A DNA stretch of 64,000 nt from Saprospiraceae bacterium (lineage in GTDB: Bacteria > Bacteroidota > Bacteroidia > Chitinophagales > Saprospiraceae), in assembly GCA_016710625.1 (NCBI GenBank), contig JADJVK010000011.1, positions 116,039 through 180,038 of the forward strand, in the 5' to 3' direction. The notes beneath the pieces were generated by a model. It was not told the origin of the DNA, did not search any database, and worked only from the letters and a program-made list of their open reading frames with translations. Both the position numbers and the translations under genes were made by a program. The stretch's first letter is position 1. Each line of letters opens with the position of its first letter. Of the stretch, positions 49,440 through 58,746 are shown one piece after another.

Positions 49440-50843
49440 TTGAAAGAGGAAGATTTTTTGCACGAAGAAGCATTTAGAGACAGGGTAAGTACAGTTACAG
49501 ACACTGGAAAAAGAAATTGGGTTTTTGCTTTAAAACCTTCTGGAAAGTGGTACAATTATAGAAAAATACTTGCTTATTTTTATCTAGCAATATTTTTCAT
49601 ACTTCCATTTATTAAAGTGAATGGCTTGCCATTTATGTTGATAAATATTACCGAAGGTAAATTCATCTTGTTCAGTAAAATCTTCTGGCCTCAAGACTTT
49701 TTTATTTTTGCAATTGCAATGATTACTTTCATAATTTTCATTGTATTGTTTACAGTTGTTTTCGGACGACTCTTCTGTGGTTGGGTTTGCCCTCAAACAG
49801 TCTTTATGGAATTTGTTTTCAGACCCATAGAATGGCTGATTGAGGGCTCCCCCAATCAACAAAGAAAACTAAATGAAAGTACATGGAATAAAGAAAAGAT
49901 GTTCAAAAAAGGTTTGAAACATTTTATATTTTTCATGATCTCTTTCGTCATTTCCCATACTTTTCTATGCTATATTCTTGGCGTAGATGAAGTGTATAAA
50001 ATAATCCGAGAGCCTTTTAGTGAGCACTTAGGATTACTAACTGGATTAATATTTTTCACTTATCTTTTTTATGCAGTTTTTGCATTTGTAAGAGATTTAG
50101 TTTGTACCACAGTTTGCCCTTATGGTCGTTTGCAAGGGGTTATGTTCGATAAAGACACAATTCAAATTGCCTACGATTACAAAAGAGGTGAGCCAAGGGG
50201 GAAATTCAAAAAAGGAGTAGATAGAGTGGAAGGCGATTGTATCAATTGCCTAAAATGTATTCATGTTTGCCCAACTGGTATTGATATCAGAAATGGTTTG
50301 CAAATGGAATGTGTAGGTTGCACAGCATGTATTGATGCTTGCAATGAAGTAATGGACACCGTTCATATGGAAAGAGGTTTGATACGTTATGCATCAGAAA
50401 ACGAGATCAGCAAAGGGGAAAAATTCCATTTTAATAGTAGAATGAAAGCATATACAGTTCTTTTGACCATTATGATTATAGTTATGGGCGTCCTAATCGG
50501 AACAAGAAAAACTGTAGATACTTACATTTCAAGAGTAAAAGGGCAATTATATCAAGAAGTTCCTGGTGATAAAATCAGTAATTTATTTGATGCAAAAATA
50601 ATTAATAAAACAAGAAGTGAATTTCCTATAACTTTGAGATTAGAAAATGGGGAAGGAACAATAAGATTGGTAGGTTCTAATGTTTTCACCCTTAAAAAAG
50701 AATCTATTAATGAGTTCACGTTTTTCTTAGATTTACCAAAATCTGCACTAACGGAAAGGAGCAATGATATAAAAATTGGTGTTTACAATGGAGAAGAAAG
50801 AATCCAAACAGTGAGCACTAAGTTTTTGGGTCCTTTCAAATAA
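49440..50843 (+). CDS. ccoG: cbb3 oxidase accessory protein CcoG (RdxA/FixG)
   Basis: 467 residues, TTG start at 49440 directly after ccoP. Five membrane helices with the motif FGRLFCGWVCPQTVFMEF and VCTTVCPYGRLQGV, then a ferredoxin-like part with two 4Fe-4S clusters (CINCLKCIHVCPTGIDIRNG; CVGCTACIDACNEVM), and a C-terminal IG-like domain. It is the Cu(II) reductase that helps supply Cu(I) to the oxidase. Confidence 0.94.
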   Translation: MKEEDFLHEEAFRDRVSTVTDTGKRNWVFALKPSGKWYNYRKILAYFYLAIFFILPFIKVNGLPFMLINITEGKFILFSKIFWPQDFFIFAIAMITFIIFIVLFTVVFGRLFCGWVCPQTVFMEFVFRPIEWLIEGSPNQQRKLNESTWNKEKMFKKGLKHFIFFMISFVISHTFLCYILGVDEVYKIIREPFSEHLGLLTGLIFFTYLFYAVFAFVRDLVCTTVCPYGRLQGVMFDKDTIQIAYDYKRGEPRGKFKKGVDRVEGDCINCLKCIHVCPTGIDIRNGLQMECVGCTACIDACNEVMDTVHMERGLIRYASENEISKGEKFHFNSRMKAYTVLLTIMIIVMGVLIGTRKTVDTYISRVKGQLYQEVPGDKISNLFDAKIINKTRSEFPITLRLENGEGTIRLVGSNVFTLKKESINEFTFFLDLPKSALTERSNDIKIGVYNGEERIQTVSTKFLGPFK

Positions 50844-50861
50844 AAAACTAAACAAAATAAT

Positions 50862-51299
50862 ATGAATTGGGGAAAAGGTATCACCTTAGTTATTATTCTT
50901 TTTATTATTACAATGCTCGGAATGGTTTACGTCGCTTCGAAGCAAACAAATGAAATGGTGGAAGCCAACTATTATGACAAAGAGTTGAAGTATCAAAATT
51001 TAATAGATGCTTCCAAAAACTTGAATACAGTAACCAGTGATTCCATTTTGGTTCAAATGAATGATAAAATTGAAATCAATATCCCCCAAACCTTGATTGC
51101 TAATTTTTCGAATGGAATTTTAGAATTATTAAGCAATGACACTGGCAAAAAAGATGTAAACTTCAATTTCACCCCAGATCAAAATGGAAAATATGCAGTT
51201 GCTAAATCGAATATTAGTAGCGGGTATTATAAAGCAAAAATAAAGTGGGAAAGTAACGCAAAAGTGTATTATAGAGAACAAAATATTATCATCAAATGA
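50862..51299 (+). CDS. ccoH: FixH/CcoH family protein
   Basis: 145 residues, N-terminal membrane helix (GITLVIILFIITMLGMVYVAS) followed by the conserved MVEANYYDKELKYQNLIDASKN block and a periplasmic beta domain ending GYYKAKIKWESNAKVYYREQ. Assembly factor for cbb3 oxidase. Its stop overlaps the start of the next gene by 4 bp (ATGA). Confidence 0.92.
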   Translation: MNWGKGITLVIILFIITMLGMVYVASKQTNEMVEANYYDKELKYQNLIDASKNLNTVTSDSILVQMNDKIEINIPQTLIANFSNGILELLSNDTGKKDVNFNFTPDQNGKYAVAKSNISSGYYKAKIKWESNAKVYYREQNIIIK

Positions 51300-52003
51300 T
51301 AGATTTTCTTTATGTTTTAATGTCTGGAGTTTCTATTGGTGTTTTGGGTAGTTTCCATTGCATCGGGATGTGTGGTCCCTTGGCAATGTCGCTGCCAGTT
51401 CATCAATTGACTTCTTTCAGAAAATCTATTGCTATCACCCTATATAATTTGGGCAGAGCCACCACTTATGCACTTTTAGGCGTATTATTTGGTATCATTG
51501 GACTAACTTTTTCTTTATTCAAAGTACAACAATGTCTCTCCATAGTGGCTGGAGTCGCAATACTTTTAGTATTACTATTCCAACAATTTGGAAATCCGAA
51601 TTCAAATAAAATCACTTATTTTACGAATCAAGTCAAAACCAAACTAGCAAAATATCTAACCTCTGATAAATCAACCCTTTCCTATCTCAATATTGGGATT
51701 TTGAATGGCTTATTGCCTTGTGGGTTAGTCTATGTTGCTTTAGCTGCGTCTTTTGCAGCTGGAAGTGTAGTAAACGGTGCCTTACTCATGTTCGGATTTG
51801 GATTAGGGACTTTTCCAGCAATGGCTGCAACCATGTTTTTTGGTAAATTTATATCGCTCAATGTAAGAAAGAAAATCAACCAAGCCACCCCCTATTTGAT
51901 CATGGGAGTCGCTGTTTTATTGATTCTTCGTGGGCTAAATCTTGGTATTCCTTATATTTCGCCGACCTTGGCAAATGGTCATATGAATTGTTGCCACAAA
52001 TAA
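51296..52003 (+). CDS. TauE/SafE-like membrane protein of the cco cluster
   Basis: 235 residues, six membrane helices. MSGVSIGVLGSFHCIGMCGPLAMSL with the Cys-X3-Cys metal-like motif HCIGMCGP is typical of the sulfite exporter TauE/SafE-like proteins that follow ccoH in Bacteroidota and epsilonproteobacteria and are thought to handle copper or cytochrome maturation. The C-terminus GHMNCCHK could bind metal. It overlaps ccoH by 4 bp. Confidence 0.87.
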   Translation: MIDFLYVLMSGVSIGVLGSFHCIGMCGPLAMSLPVHQLTSFRKSIAITLYNLGRATTYALLGVLFGIIGLTFSLFKVQQCLSIVAGVAILLVLLFQQFGNPNSNKITYFTNQVKTKLAKYLTSDKSTLSYLNIGILNGLLPCGLVYVALAASFAAGSVVNGALLMFGFGLGTFPAMAATMFFGKFISLNVRKKINQATPYLIMGVAVLLILRGLNLGIPYISPTLANGHMNCCHK

Positions 52004-52008
52004 ACCAT

Positions 52009-52398
52009 ATGAAAAAAGATATTTCAGATATCGAAGATATCAAACTCATGGTAAATGCTTTTTATGACCAAATCAGAGAAGATGAAGTATTAGGTCCAAT
52101 TTTTAATGGCATTATCCAAGATAGATGGTCCCAACATCTAGAAAAAATGTACACTTTTTGGCAAACCATCCTGCTTGAAGAACATACTTATTTCGGAAGC
52201 CCTTTCCCTCCACATGCAAAATTGCCCGTAGATGCTAGCCATTTTGAGCAATGGCTCCAACTTTTCAACCAAAACATAGATAACCTTTTTGAAGGAACAA
52301 AAGCCGACGAAGCAAAATGGAGAGCTGCAAAAATGGCACAAATGTTTCAGATAAAAATAGATTATATCCAACAAAAAGGGTTTAAAAGTATAGTTTGA
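52009..52398 (+). CDS. Group III truncated haemoglobin
   Basis: 129 residues from ATG 52009, 5 bp after the previous stop. The short globin pattern is clear: LMVNAFYDQIREDEVLGPIFNG, the WSQHLEKMYTFWQTIL helix, and a proximal-His region FGSPFPPHAKLPVDASHFEQWLQLF. Group III proteins probably detoxify NO or handle O2 at low tension. Being last in the cbb3 operon fits a role in protecting the oxidase. Confidence 0.9.
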   Translation: MKKDISDIEDIKLMVNAFYDQIREDEVLGPIFNGIIQDRWSQHLEKMYTFWQTILLEEHTYFGSPFPPHAKLPVDASHFEQWLQLFNQNIDNLFEGTKADEAKWRAAKMAQMFQIKIDYIQQKGFKSIV

Positions 52399-52426
52399 TT
52401 TGTTGATTTGTTGATTTGTTGATTTT
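52394..52426. repeat. Short 8-bp tandem repeat
   Basis: The unit TTGATTTG is repeated about 3.5 times just behind the haemoglobin stop codon. It is a simple-sequence repeat and probably variable in length. Confidence 0.7.
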
Positions 52427-52605
52427 ATAAATTCAATAAAATGATATTTAGAATTATAGCAATAAATAAACAATTCAATCAAATATTCTAATATTCTTAA
52501 AAACAATACTTTAATTGTCGTCAATTTTACAATTTGTTAAATTTCTCTAATTTCTATTCCATAAGTTTAGTATTTTGGTAATTAATTTATTAACTTCATT
52601 ACATC

Positions 52606-54143
52606 ATGAAATACATATTCCATTTGCTAATATTTTCATTTCTACATTAGTAATATTCGGTCAACAAATTTCAAAAGTTATCGAATTTTCAAAATCAGAT
52701 GATTATGGAATAAAATTTTGAATATAGAATGAATCTCTTAGTGTCGGAGGATTATGTGATTTACCAAATAATTATAAGGATTGTTAGGATTTGCTATTAT
52801 TTCACAAGGAGACAGCTTAATGACTAGATTTATGAAAACAAAAGTCAACGAAAAGGGCCTTACATACACCTAAGAATAATATATGTTTTAACAAGGATAC
52901 TATTATTTTTGCAACCAATATTATTGATAGTAAAAATAAAACTTTTATTCGTTCATTTAAGTTTGATAATAAAGGAAATATCATCCAATCCAAAGATTAT
53001 AATTTTCCAAATAACGTGAAGAATTACGGAATGGTGAAAACTAAAAATGGTTATATTGTCCATGGGGGATATAATTTAGCTCCAAACAGGTTAGATTATT
53101 TATTACTTTTAAATGAAAATTTAGACTCAGTTGGATTAAAAATTGTTGGAACTGATTGCAGTACAACCTTTAGTGTAATGGCAAAAACAAGTACTAACGA
53201 AAACATATTTGCAAGGTTGTTTGATTGCTATGGTGATATCATTGATATTTATAACTTTGATAGCAATATGAACCTAAATTGGCACATTCCATGGTTAATT
53301 AATAATGAAAATACTTTTTCAAAATATGGAGATGATTATATTAGTATCAAAACTACCAAAAATGACGATATTATTCTGATTAGTGATTATATATATAAAA
53401 ATGGGTTTCCTCCAATAGATTCTTCAGAATTTCCCCCACTAATTACTAAAATTAGTAAAAACGGTTTTCAATTATGGCAAAAAAGATTATATACTAAATA
53501 TTTAAAAAACTCTTCTCACATACAATTGACCAAAAATGATGATATTTTATTTGTTGGTTCAACAGAGTATTTCACCATGTATGGAAAAAATATTTATCCT
53601 GAAGGGTTTGGTTCTTGGGTTGCACTATACGATTCAATATTGAATAAAAAATGGGACAGATTCATATTTGATCATCAGCATCCTTATGGATGCTCATTAC
53701 GGGGTGGAGTGGCCAATCAAGATGGAAGTTTTGCCTTTACTGGTGTAGTTAATGATACTATACCCAATGCTGCTAATCTTACTTTTGATGATAATACTTG
53801 GTTTCTCACCTTGGATAGTCTTGGTTGTTATAATGGAGATTGTGGAGATGTACTCATTTTCAACAAACCTAAAGTTGCTAATAATGAAATAAAAGTATTT
53901 GACAATCAAATATATCCAAACCCGACAAATGGCATCCTAAATTTCATCAATCCTGCCATTCAAAAAATGAGTTTTATTAGAATCTTCAATGCTACTGGCA
54001 GATGGTAATGGAAGCATTTACCTATTGGTGTTCCTTTGCTCCAAATTCATTTAGCCGACTCCTTAACTAATGGCATCTATTTTATTCATCAATTCGAAAA
54101 TGGGAAAGTTATTTATAGCAGTAAATTTATTTTAGAAAGATGA
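52606..54143 (+). pseudogene. T9SS-exported protein of unknown function (frameshifted)
   Basis: ATG 52606 gives MKYIFHLLIFSFLH and then a stop; a one-base shift continues as a signal peptide tail VIFGQQISKVIEFSK. The 330 residues from 53016 to 54008 are clean and form a beta-rich body with kelch/propeller-like motifs (NGYIVHGGYNLAPNRLDYLLLLNENLDSVG is typical of such proteins). A T9SS type A sorting domain starts at VFDNQIYPNPTNGILNF, breaks near 54002, and ends GKVIYSSKFILER at 54143. At least three indels. Probably a surface or secreted protein. Confidence 0.65.
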
Positions 54144-54176
54144 GTATGCTATAATCCGTTTTCATATAATAAAAAC

Positions 54177-54572
54177 TCACCTAATCACCATTTGCTCAAA
54201 AAGCTGGTTCAATTTTTCTTCTGGATGAATGCAAAAACCTGGGTGTACTTTGGAGGTTTGAATGAGGGTGCTTCTGGTAGCCGTCAACCAACGGAATCTG
54301 GATGCGGTGGGTAACTCACCAATGGCTCCTCCCTGTTTTTCTCCATTGCATATCGCAACCCAAGTTTGCAAATAGTTCTCTAGAATTTCTTTATCCACTT
54401 CACAAGAAAATAATTCGATTTTCTGTGGGTCCAAATAGTATTTCGCTTCTAAAAAATCAGCTGATTTGCAATACAATATCACCCCTACATTAAAAAATTC
54501 TTCCCGCTCCACTTTGGGCACGACTCTAATGATGGCATATTCAAATAATTTCTTTTCGTTCAATTTATTCAT
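54177..54572 (-). CDS. DUF3037 protein
   Basis: 131 residues. FEYAIIRVVPKVEREEFFNVGVILYC at the N-terminus is the DUF3037 hallmark. It overlaps the HipA-like kinase gene by 8 bp, so the two are translationally coupled. These two families are regular partners in bacterial genomes; the biochemical role of DUF3037 is unknown. Confidence 0.88.
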   Translation of the reverse strand: MNKLNEKKLFEYAIIRVVPKVEREEFFNVGVILYCKSADFLEAKYYLDPQKIELFSCEVDKEILENYLQTWVAICNGEKQGGAIGELPTASRFRWLTATRSTLIQTSKVHPGFCIHPEEKLNQLFEQMVIR

Positions 54573-55350
54573 TTTCTGCCTTCATTTCTTGAACAAATAA
54601 ATTCAACATCGCAATTCTTGTGGTGATGAAATGATAATAAATATCTCTTCTCGTTTGTGGCGTTGAAGCATCTTCCAGCTCATTCGTTAGCCATTCCTCC
54701 GGAATGATATCCACTATTGCCCTCACCACTTGATGATCCAATTTGCTTTGAATTGTTTCAGTAGCTTTTTCTAAATCCTTTGCTACCGCATATAACACAT
54801 GATTTTTTATTAAAGCAAAAGGCTTTTTTGCCTGCTCCTCCCAAGTATCCCAATTATGGTGGAAATAGAGTGATGCCCCATGATCTATCAACCACAATTC
54901 TTGGTGCCAAACCAACATATTCGTATTCCGAACGGTCCGATCCACATTGGTTAAAATGTAATCCATCAATAAAATTATGGAAGCCGTTTCCGAATCAACT
55001 GTTTTGACGATAGGGTCAAAAGTGATGGAACCCGATAAAAAATGAACGCCAAGATTGAGCCCAGTGCTTGATTTTAGCAAATCTTGTATCTCTTCATCTG
55101 GCTCAGTCTTACTGAAAGAGTCATCCAAAATGGCAAAAACTATTTCAGGCATTTTCAATCCCAAAACCCTAGCGATTTCTCCACCAATTAATTCTGCAAT
55201 CAGTGCTTTCACCCCCTGCCCTGCTCCTCGAAACTTCAAAACATACAAAAAATCGTCATCTGCTTCGATGATGGCTGGCAAAGACCCCCCTTCTCTCAGC
55301 GGCGTTACGTATCGAGTGACATTTACTGTTCGGATATCTGGTTGGTACAT
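54565..55350 (-). CDS. HipA-like kinase-domain protein
   Basis: 261 residues. The fold follows the HipA-type kinase: early strands VLKFRGAGQGVKALIAELIGGEIARVLGL, the catalytic block LLMDYILTNVDRTVRNTNMLVW, which has the Asp-X2-Arg-X2-Asn pattern, and the metal-binding IDHGASLYF (Asp-His-Gly). There is no N-terminal HipA subdomain and no HipB antitoxin gene next to it. DUF3037 is the partner instead. It may phosphorylate a translation factor or another protein, but this is inference. Confidence 0.85.
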   Translation of the reverse strand: MYQPDIRTVNVTRYVTPLREGGSLPAIIEADDDFLYVLKFRGAGQGVKALIAELIGGEIARVLGLKMPEIVFAILDDSFSKTEPDEEIQDLLKSSTGLNLGVHFLSGSITFDPIVKTVDSETASIILLMDYILTNVDRTVRNTNMLVWHQELWLIDHGASLYFHHNWDTWEEQAKKPFALIKNHVLYAVAKDLEKATETIQSKLDHQVVRAIVDIIPEEWLTNELEDASTPQTRRDIYYHFITTRIAMLNLFVQEMKAENE

Positions 55351-55441
55351 TCCATTCTTTTATCTTCCATTAAACTCTTTTGCAAATCTAAAGTTACAAT
55401 GTAGCAATTGGATTCTGAAATTACCTTTCAAGGAATTTGAC

Positions 55442-55479
55442 AAAAAAAATACCATAAGCATTTTCAACTTATGGTATTT
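55442..55479 (-). terminator. Terminator of asnB
   Basis: AAATACCATAAG and CTTATGGTATTT form a perfect 12-bp stem with a 9-nt loop, followed on the minus strand by five further T. It starts 7 bp after the asnB stop. Confidence 0.85.
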
Positions 55480-55485
55480 CTCCAT

Positions 55486-57068
55486 TTAATCCGCTGCATA
55501 CATCTGCAAAACCCTGGCTGATGGATCCACCACATCGCCACACCATTTCGGTAGCCATTGATAAGGTGTCAATTTTTGTAGATGCCCATAATGTTGGGTA
55601 AATATTTTTCTAAAATAATAGGCTTCTTTCGTTTTTGGCGTATCATACTTGAAAGTAGAAGCCTTTGCATTGAATTCTTCTTCACTTATTTTCGAGTCCA
55701 CATATTCTTTGATCACCGTGCTCCAAGACCTATCCAATTGGCTGACACTATCAGAAAATCCATTTTTCTTCTCCAAAGCACTTCTTTTGGCAATAAATTA
55801 TCTTCATCAAATGCCTTTCTGATGAGGTATTTTTCCATCTTTTCCGCATTGAACATTCTCATTTTTGGGTCAATTCCCATATAATATTGCATAAAAGTCT
55901 TGTCGGCAAAGGGAACTCTGGCTTCTAATCCAGCATAAGAGATACTCCTATCCCCTCTTTTCATATCGAAAAAAGTGAATATCTTTCAACAACCGTATTG
56001 CTTCCTCTTGAAAAGCTTCGGGACTTGGGGCATTTTGAAAATATAAATACGAGCCAAATTCATCAGCTGTCTCCCCTGAAAACAAAACTTTCACCTCCGA
56101 GTTTTTACTCACATATCTTGCAATCAACATGTGCCCAACCGATGCACGAATGGTGGTGACATCATAACTGCCTAACATATAGATGGTTTCCTCCAAAACT
56201 GCTAAAAAATCTTGCTCGGTCAGCTCCACATGATGGTGTTTACTCCCGATGTGATCTGCTACCAATTTTGCCGCAGCCAAATCAGGGCTTCCGGGCATAC
56301 CGATAGAAAAAGTTTCTAGCTGATGTCCTTGTTTTTCATATTCTTTTGCTGCCAAAGCAGCCACTAAACTGCTATCCAACCCACCACTCAGCAAACAACC
56401 CACTGGTCGATCACTCATCAATCTTTTCTGAACAGCCAAAGTCAATAAATGCTGAATATTTTGAAGAATCACCGATTCTTTATCGTCATGCAAAGGATAT
56501 TGGTGTTTGAAATAGGGTTTAAAACTATCTTTTTTACTCCATTGCCAATAATTGGCAGGCGGAAATTGTGCAACTTGCAGACAAAAAGTAAGTGCTTTTG
56601 ACTCAGAGGCAAAATAAATTCCATCCTGTTCGTCGTGACCAAGATACATGCCTCTGATGCCGAGATGGTCTCTAGCTGCAAAAAGTTCGTCATTTAATTC
56701 ATCATACAAAACAAAAGCAAACTCAGCATCCATCATTTGTAGGGTGGCTTCTATCCCAAACTTGCGATACAAATGAATGATGATTTCACAATCACTCCCA
56801 GTGGTTAGCTGGATTTGATGCTTTTTGGCTAATTCCAAATAATTGAAAACTTCCGCATTCGCAATTAGCCAACAACCTTCCAAATACATGGGTTGATTTC
56901 CAGTAGGCGTTAAACCGTTGATTGCCAATCGGTGAAACCCAAAAACAAATCTGATTTAATCTTTCTAAATTCTGAATAATCAGGACCCCTATGTTTGATT
57001 TTCAAAAAGTGGGGTTTCAATAATTGCTCATCATATTGCTTCGTCAATGCTCCAAAAATGCCACACAT
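55486..57068 (-). pseudogene. asnB: Asparagine synthetase (glutamine-hydrolysing), three frameshifts
   Basis: Start ATG 57068 reads MCGIFGALTKQYDEQ, with the Cys2 nucleophile of class II glutaminases. A missing base near 56940 (LFLGF to HRLAINGL) moves to the main frame, which holds the glutaminase residues and the synthetase PP-loop LLSGGLDSSLVAALAAKEY. Further indels occur near 55955 (KRGDRSISYAGLEARVPFADK follows) and near 55770 (LLPKEVLWRRKEKNGFSDSVS). The end at 55486 carries LTPYQWLPKWCGDVVDPSARVL. Corrected length about 527 residues, as expected for AsnB. It makes asparagine from aspartate and glutamine. It is divergent from an Lrp/AsnC regulator. The breaks look like sequencing indels. 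Confidence 0.88.
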
Positions 57069-57113
57069 AATCTTTCAATTTTTAAATTATATTGCAAAGA
57101 AGCAATAATGATA

Positions 57114-57144
57114 AATATTAATCAATACTTTCATGATTAATATT
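57114..57144. promoter_or_regulatory. Inverted repeat, probable operator of the Lrp/AsnC regulator
   Basis: AATATTAATCA (57114-57124) and TGATTAATATT (57134-57144) form a perfect 11-bp inverted repeat with a 9-bp centre. It sits between divergent asnB and the lrp-type gene. Lrp-family proteins bind such AT-rich dyads, so autoregulation and asnB control are likely. Confidence 0.6.
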
Positions 57145-57189
57145 GATTTTATTTAGTATTTTTACATTTTAACTAAATATTTTTAAGTA

Positions 57190-57636
57190 ATGATAGACGA
57201 AACAGACAAAAAAATACTTTCCATTTTAGGAAATAATGCAAGGGCATCTTTACAAGAAATTGCACATCAATGCCATTTATCTCCTGCTGCCATCCATTTG
57301 AGAGTAAAAAAATTGGAAGATCAGAAAGTGATAATTGGCTCAAAACTTATTTTGGATCCTATAAAATTAGGCTTACAAACAATGGCATTTATAGGAGTCT
57401 TTTTTGAAAAAGCAGGAATGTATAAAAGTGTAAAAAAAGAATTGGAGCTCATCCCAGAAATCATCGAATGTAGCTTCACCACTGGCAACTATTCACTCCT
57501 TTTGAAAATATATTGTAGAGACAATCACCACTTAATGGATGTTTTGAGCAATAAAATCCAAATTATCCCCGGCATTGCCAGAACGGAGACTTTCATTTGT
57601 TTAGATCATTCTTTTGAAAGGATGGTGGTGGTGTGA
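57190..57636 (+). CDS. Lrp/AsnC-family transcriptional regulator
   Basis: 148 residues. HTH at the N-terminus (DETDKKILSILGNNARASLQEIAHQCHLSPAAIHLRVKKLEDQKVI), then the RAM/AsnC ligand-binding domain (TMAFIGVFFEKAGMYKSV, YSLLLKIYCRDNHHLMDVLS). Being divergent from asnB, as AsnC is from asnA in E. coli, it probably senses an amino acid such as asparagine. Confidence 0.92.
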   Translation: MIDETDKKILSILGNNARASLQEIAHQCHLSPAAIHLRVKKLEDQKVIIGSKLILDPIKLGLQTMAFIGVFFEKAGMYKSVKKELELIPEIIECSFTTGNYSLLLKIYCRDNHHLMDVLSNKIQIIPGIARTETFICLDHSFERMVVV

Positions 57637-57645
57637 GCAAAATAC

Positions 57646-58118
57646 TCAAAACCACTTTCCAAAACTGATCAATGGAAGCGGAAGTATCAACAGACTATTA
57701 TCAAAAACACAATGTTCGTCATATAGTCTATACATAAGATTCAAACCACAACGGAATAAAAAGCCGTTTGAATTTTGTAATCTATATGCAATCATCGTGT
57801 TCCCCAAAAATGAATTTTCATCATAGGTGGTCACATAAGTAAATCCAAACCCATATTCAAAACTGTGCTTTTTGGGCAGAACATGATTAATTGTAAATGG
57901 AATAATGAACATTGGTTTTCCATGTGGAAAATCATAAGGAAGTGCACCCAAACCTATTCTCATTCCAAAATTGCTTTTCTCAAATCTTGTATCCAAGTTG
58001 ACGGAATAAACTAATGATGGACCGCCAATCTCTAAATCAATCGCATCTGCTTTTGTCCTTGAAGAAAATAGCATTGTATAAACAGAAAAGCTATAAATAA
58101 TAATTTTTGTATTTTCAT
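57646..58118 (-). pseudogene. Small outer-membrane protein (one frameshift)
   Basis: ATG 58118 opens MKIQKLLFIAFLFIQCYFLQGQ, a signal peptide; one base is off near 58058, after which 142 residues run cleanly from ADAIDLEIGGPSLVYSVN. The pattern of strands with aromatic ends (FEYGFGFTYVTTYDENSF, GFLFRCGLNLMYRLYDEH) fits an eight-stranded barrel. Its stop is 9 bp from the convergent Lrp-type gene. Confidence 0.7.
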
Positions 58119-58216
58119 GAAATTACTTTTATTGAAAAACGATGTATAATTTTATGAAATTGTTTTCGTATTTTTATTAACATTTGATATAAAGCCCAAC
58201 CTTTTTACCAATAAAC

Positions 58217-58365
58217 CTGTCTATACTAAAAATCAAAATTATGAAATATCTATTTTCTTTTGTGCTGGTAATATTTTTGTTTTCAGCCTGTTATAAATGT
58301 AAGGATAAAATGGTGAATGACTGTTTTGAAACTAGATTGGAGGAATTCAAAAAGGAAAGCGGTGC
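58217..58365. repeat. Direct repeat flanking the CBASS-like operon, left copy
   Basis: Starts at CTGTCTATACT and covers the 5' part of a small lipoprotein gene. It matches 63854-64000. Base differences are synonymous (GTG/GTA, GCC/GCT, TGT/TGC) plus homopolymer indels. The second copy is cut by the window end, so the full length of the repeat is unknown. Confidence 0.9.
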
Positions 58366-58560
58366 CGTTTCAATTGATCGTTACAAATTGAAAAAGGGGA
58401 TGGATATTGGTATTTGCTGAATAAAAACTCATCAGCATGGGACGGCAGCGACCCATTTATTGATGAAAATTGTAATAAAGTTTGCTTTACATGTGGAGAA
58501 TGCAACCCTCCATCATGCTTAAATGAAATAGATTTTGATAAAACAATCTGGAAAAAATAA
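58241..58560 (+). pseudogene. Small lipoprotein, copy 1 (one frameshift)
   Basis: MKYLFSFVLVIFLFSACYKC carries a lipobox (FSAC), so the product is a lipoprotein. The frame 'VNDCFETRLEEFKKESGAVS' runs into a shift near 58394 (GAAAAAGGGGATGG), after which 'YWYLLNKNSSAWDGSDPFID' and a Cys-rich end CNKVCFTCGECNPPSC follow to the stop at 58558. Corrected length about 106 residues. It resembles Bacteroidota lipoproteins of the DUF6970 type; the function is unknown. A second copy starts at 63878. Confidence 0.7.
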
Positions 58561-58746
58561 GCTCATAAAATAATAAAGGTAATATGACACAAACTCTGTA
58601 TATAACAAAGTTATTTAAATATAAATAATTGATAATTCTTTTACATATATAGTTTAGAAATATTATTTCTTTAAATTGATAATAAACACAGCCATAAAAT
58701 ATATTTTTAAACATATTATTTACATTGCCATAACATTTATTAATAT

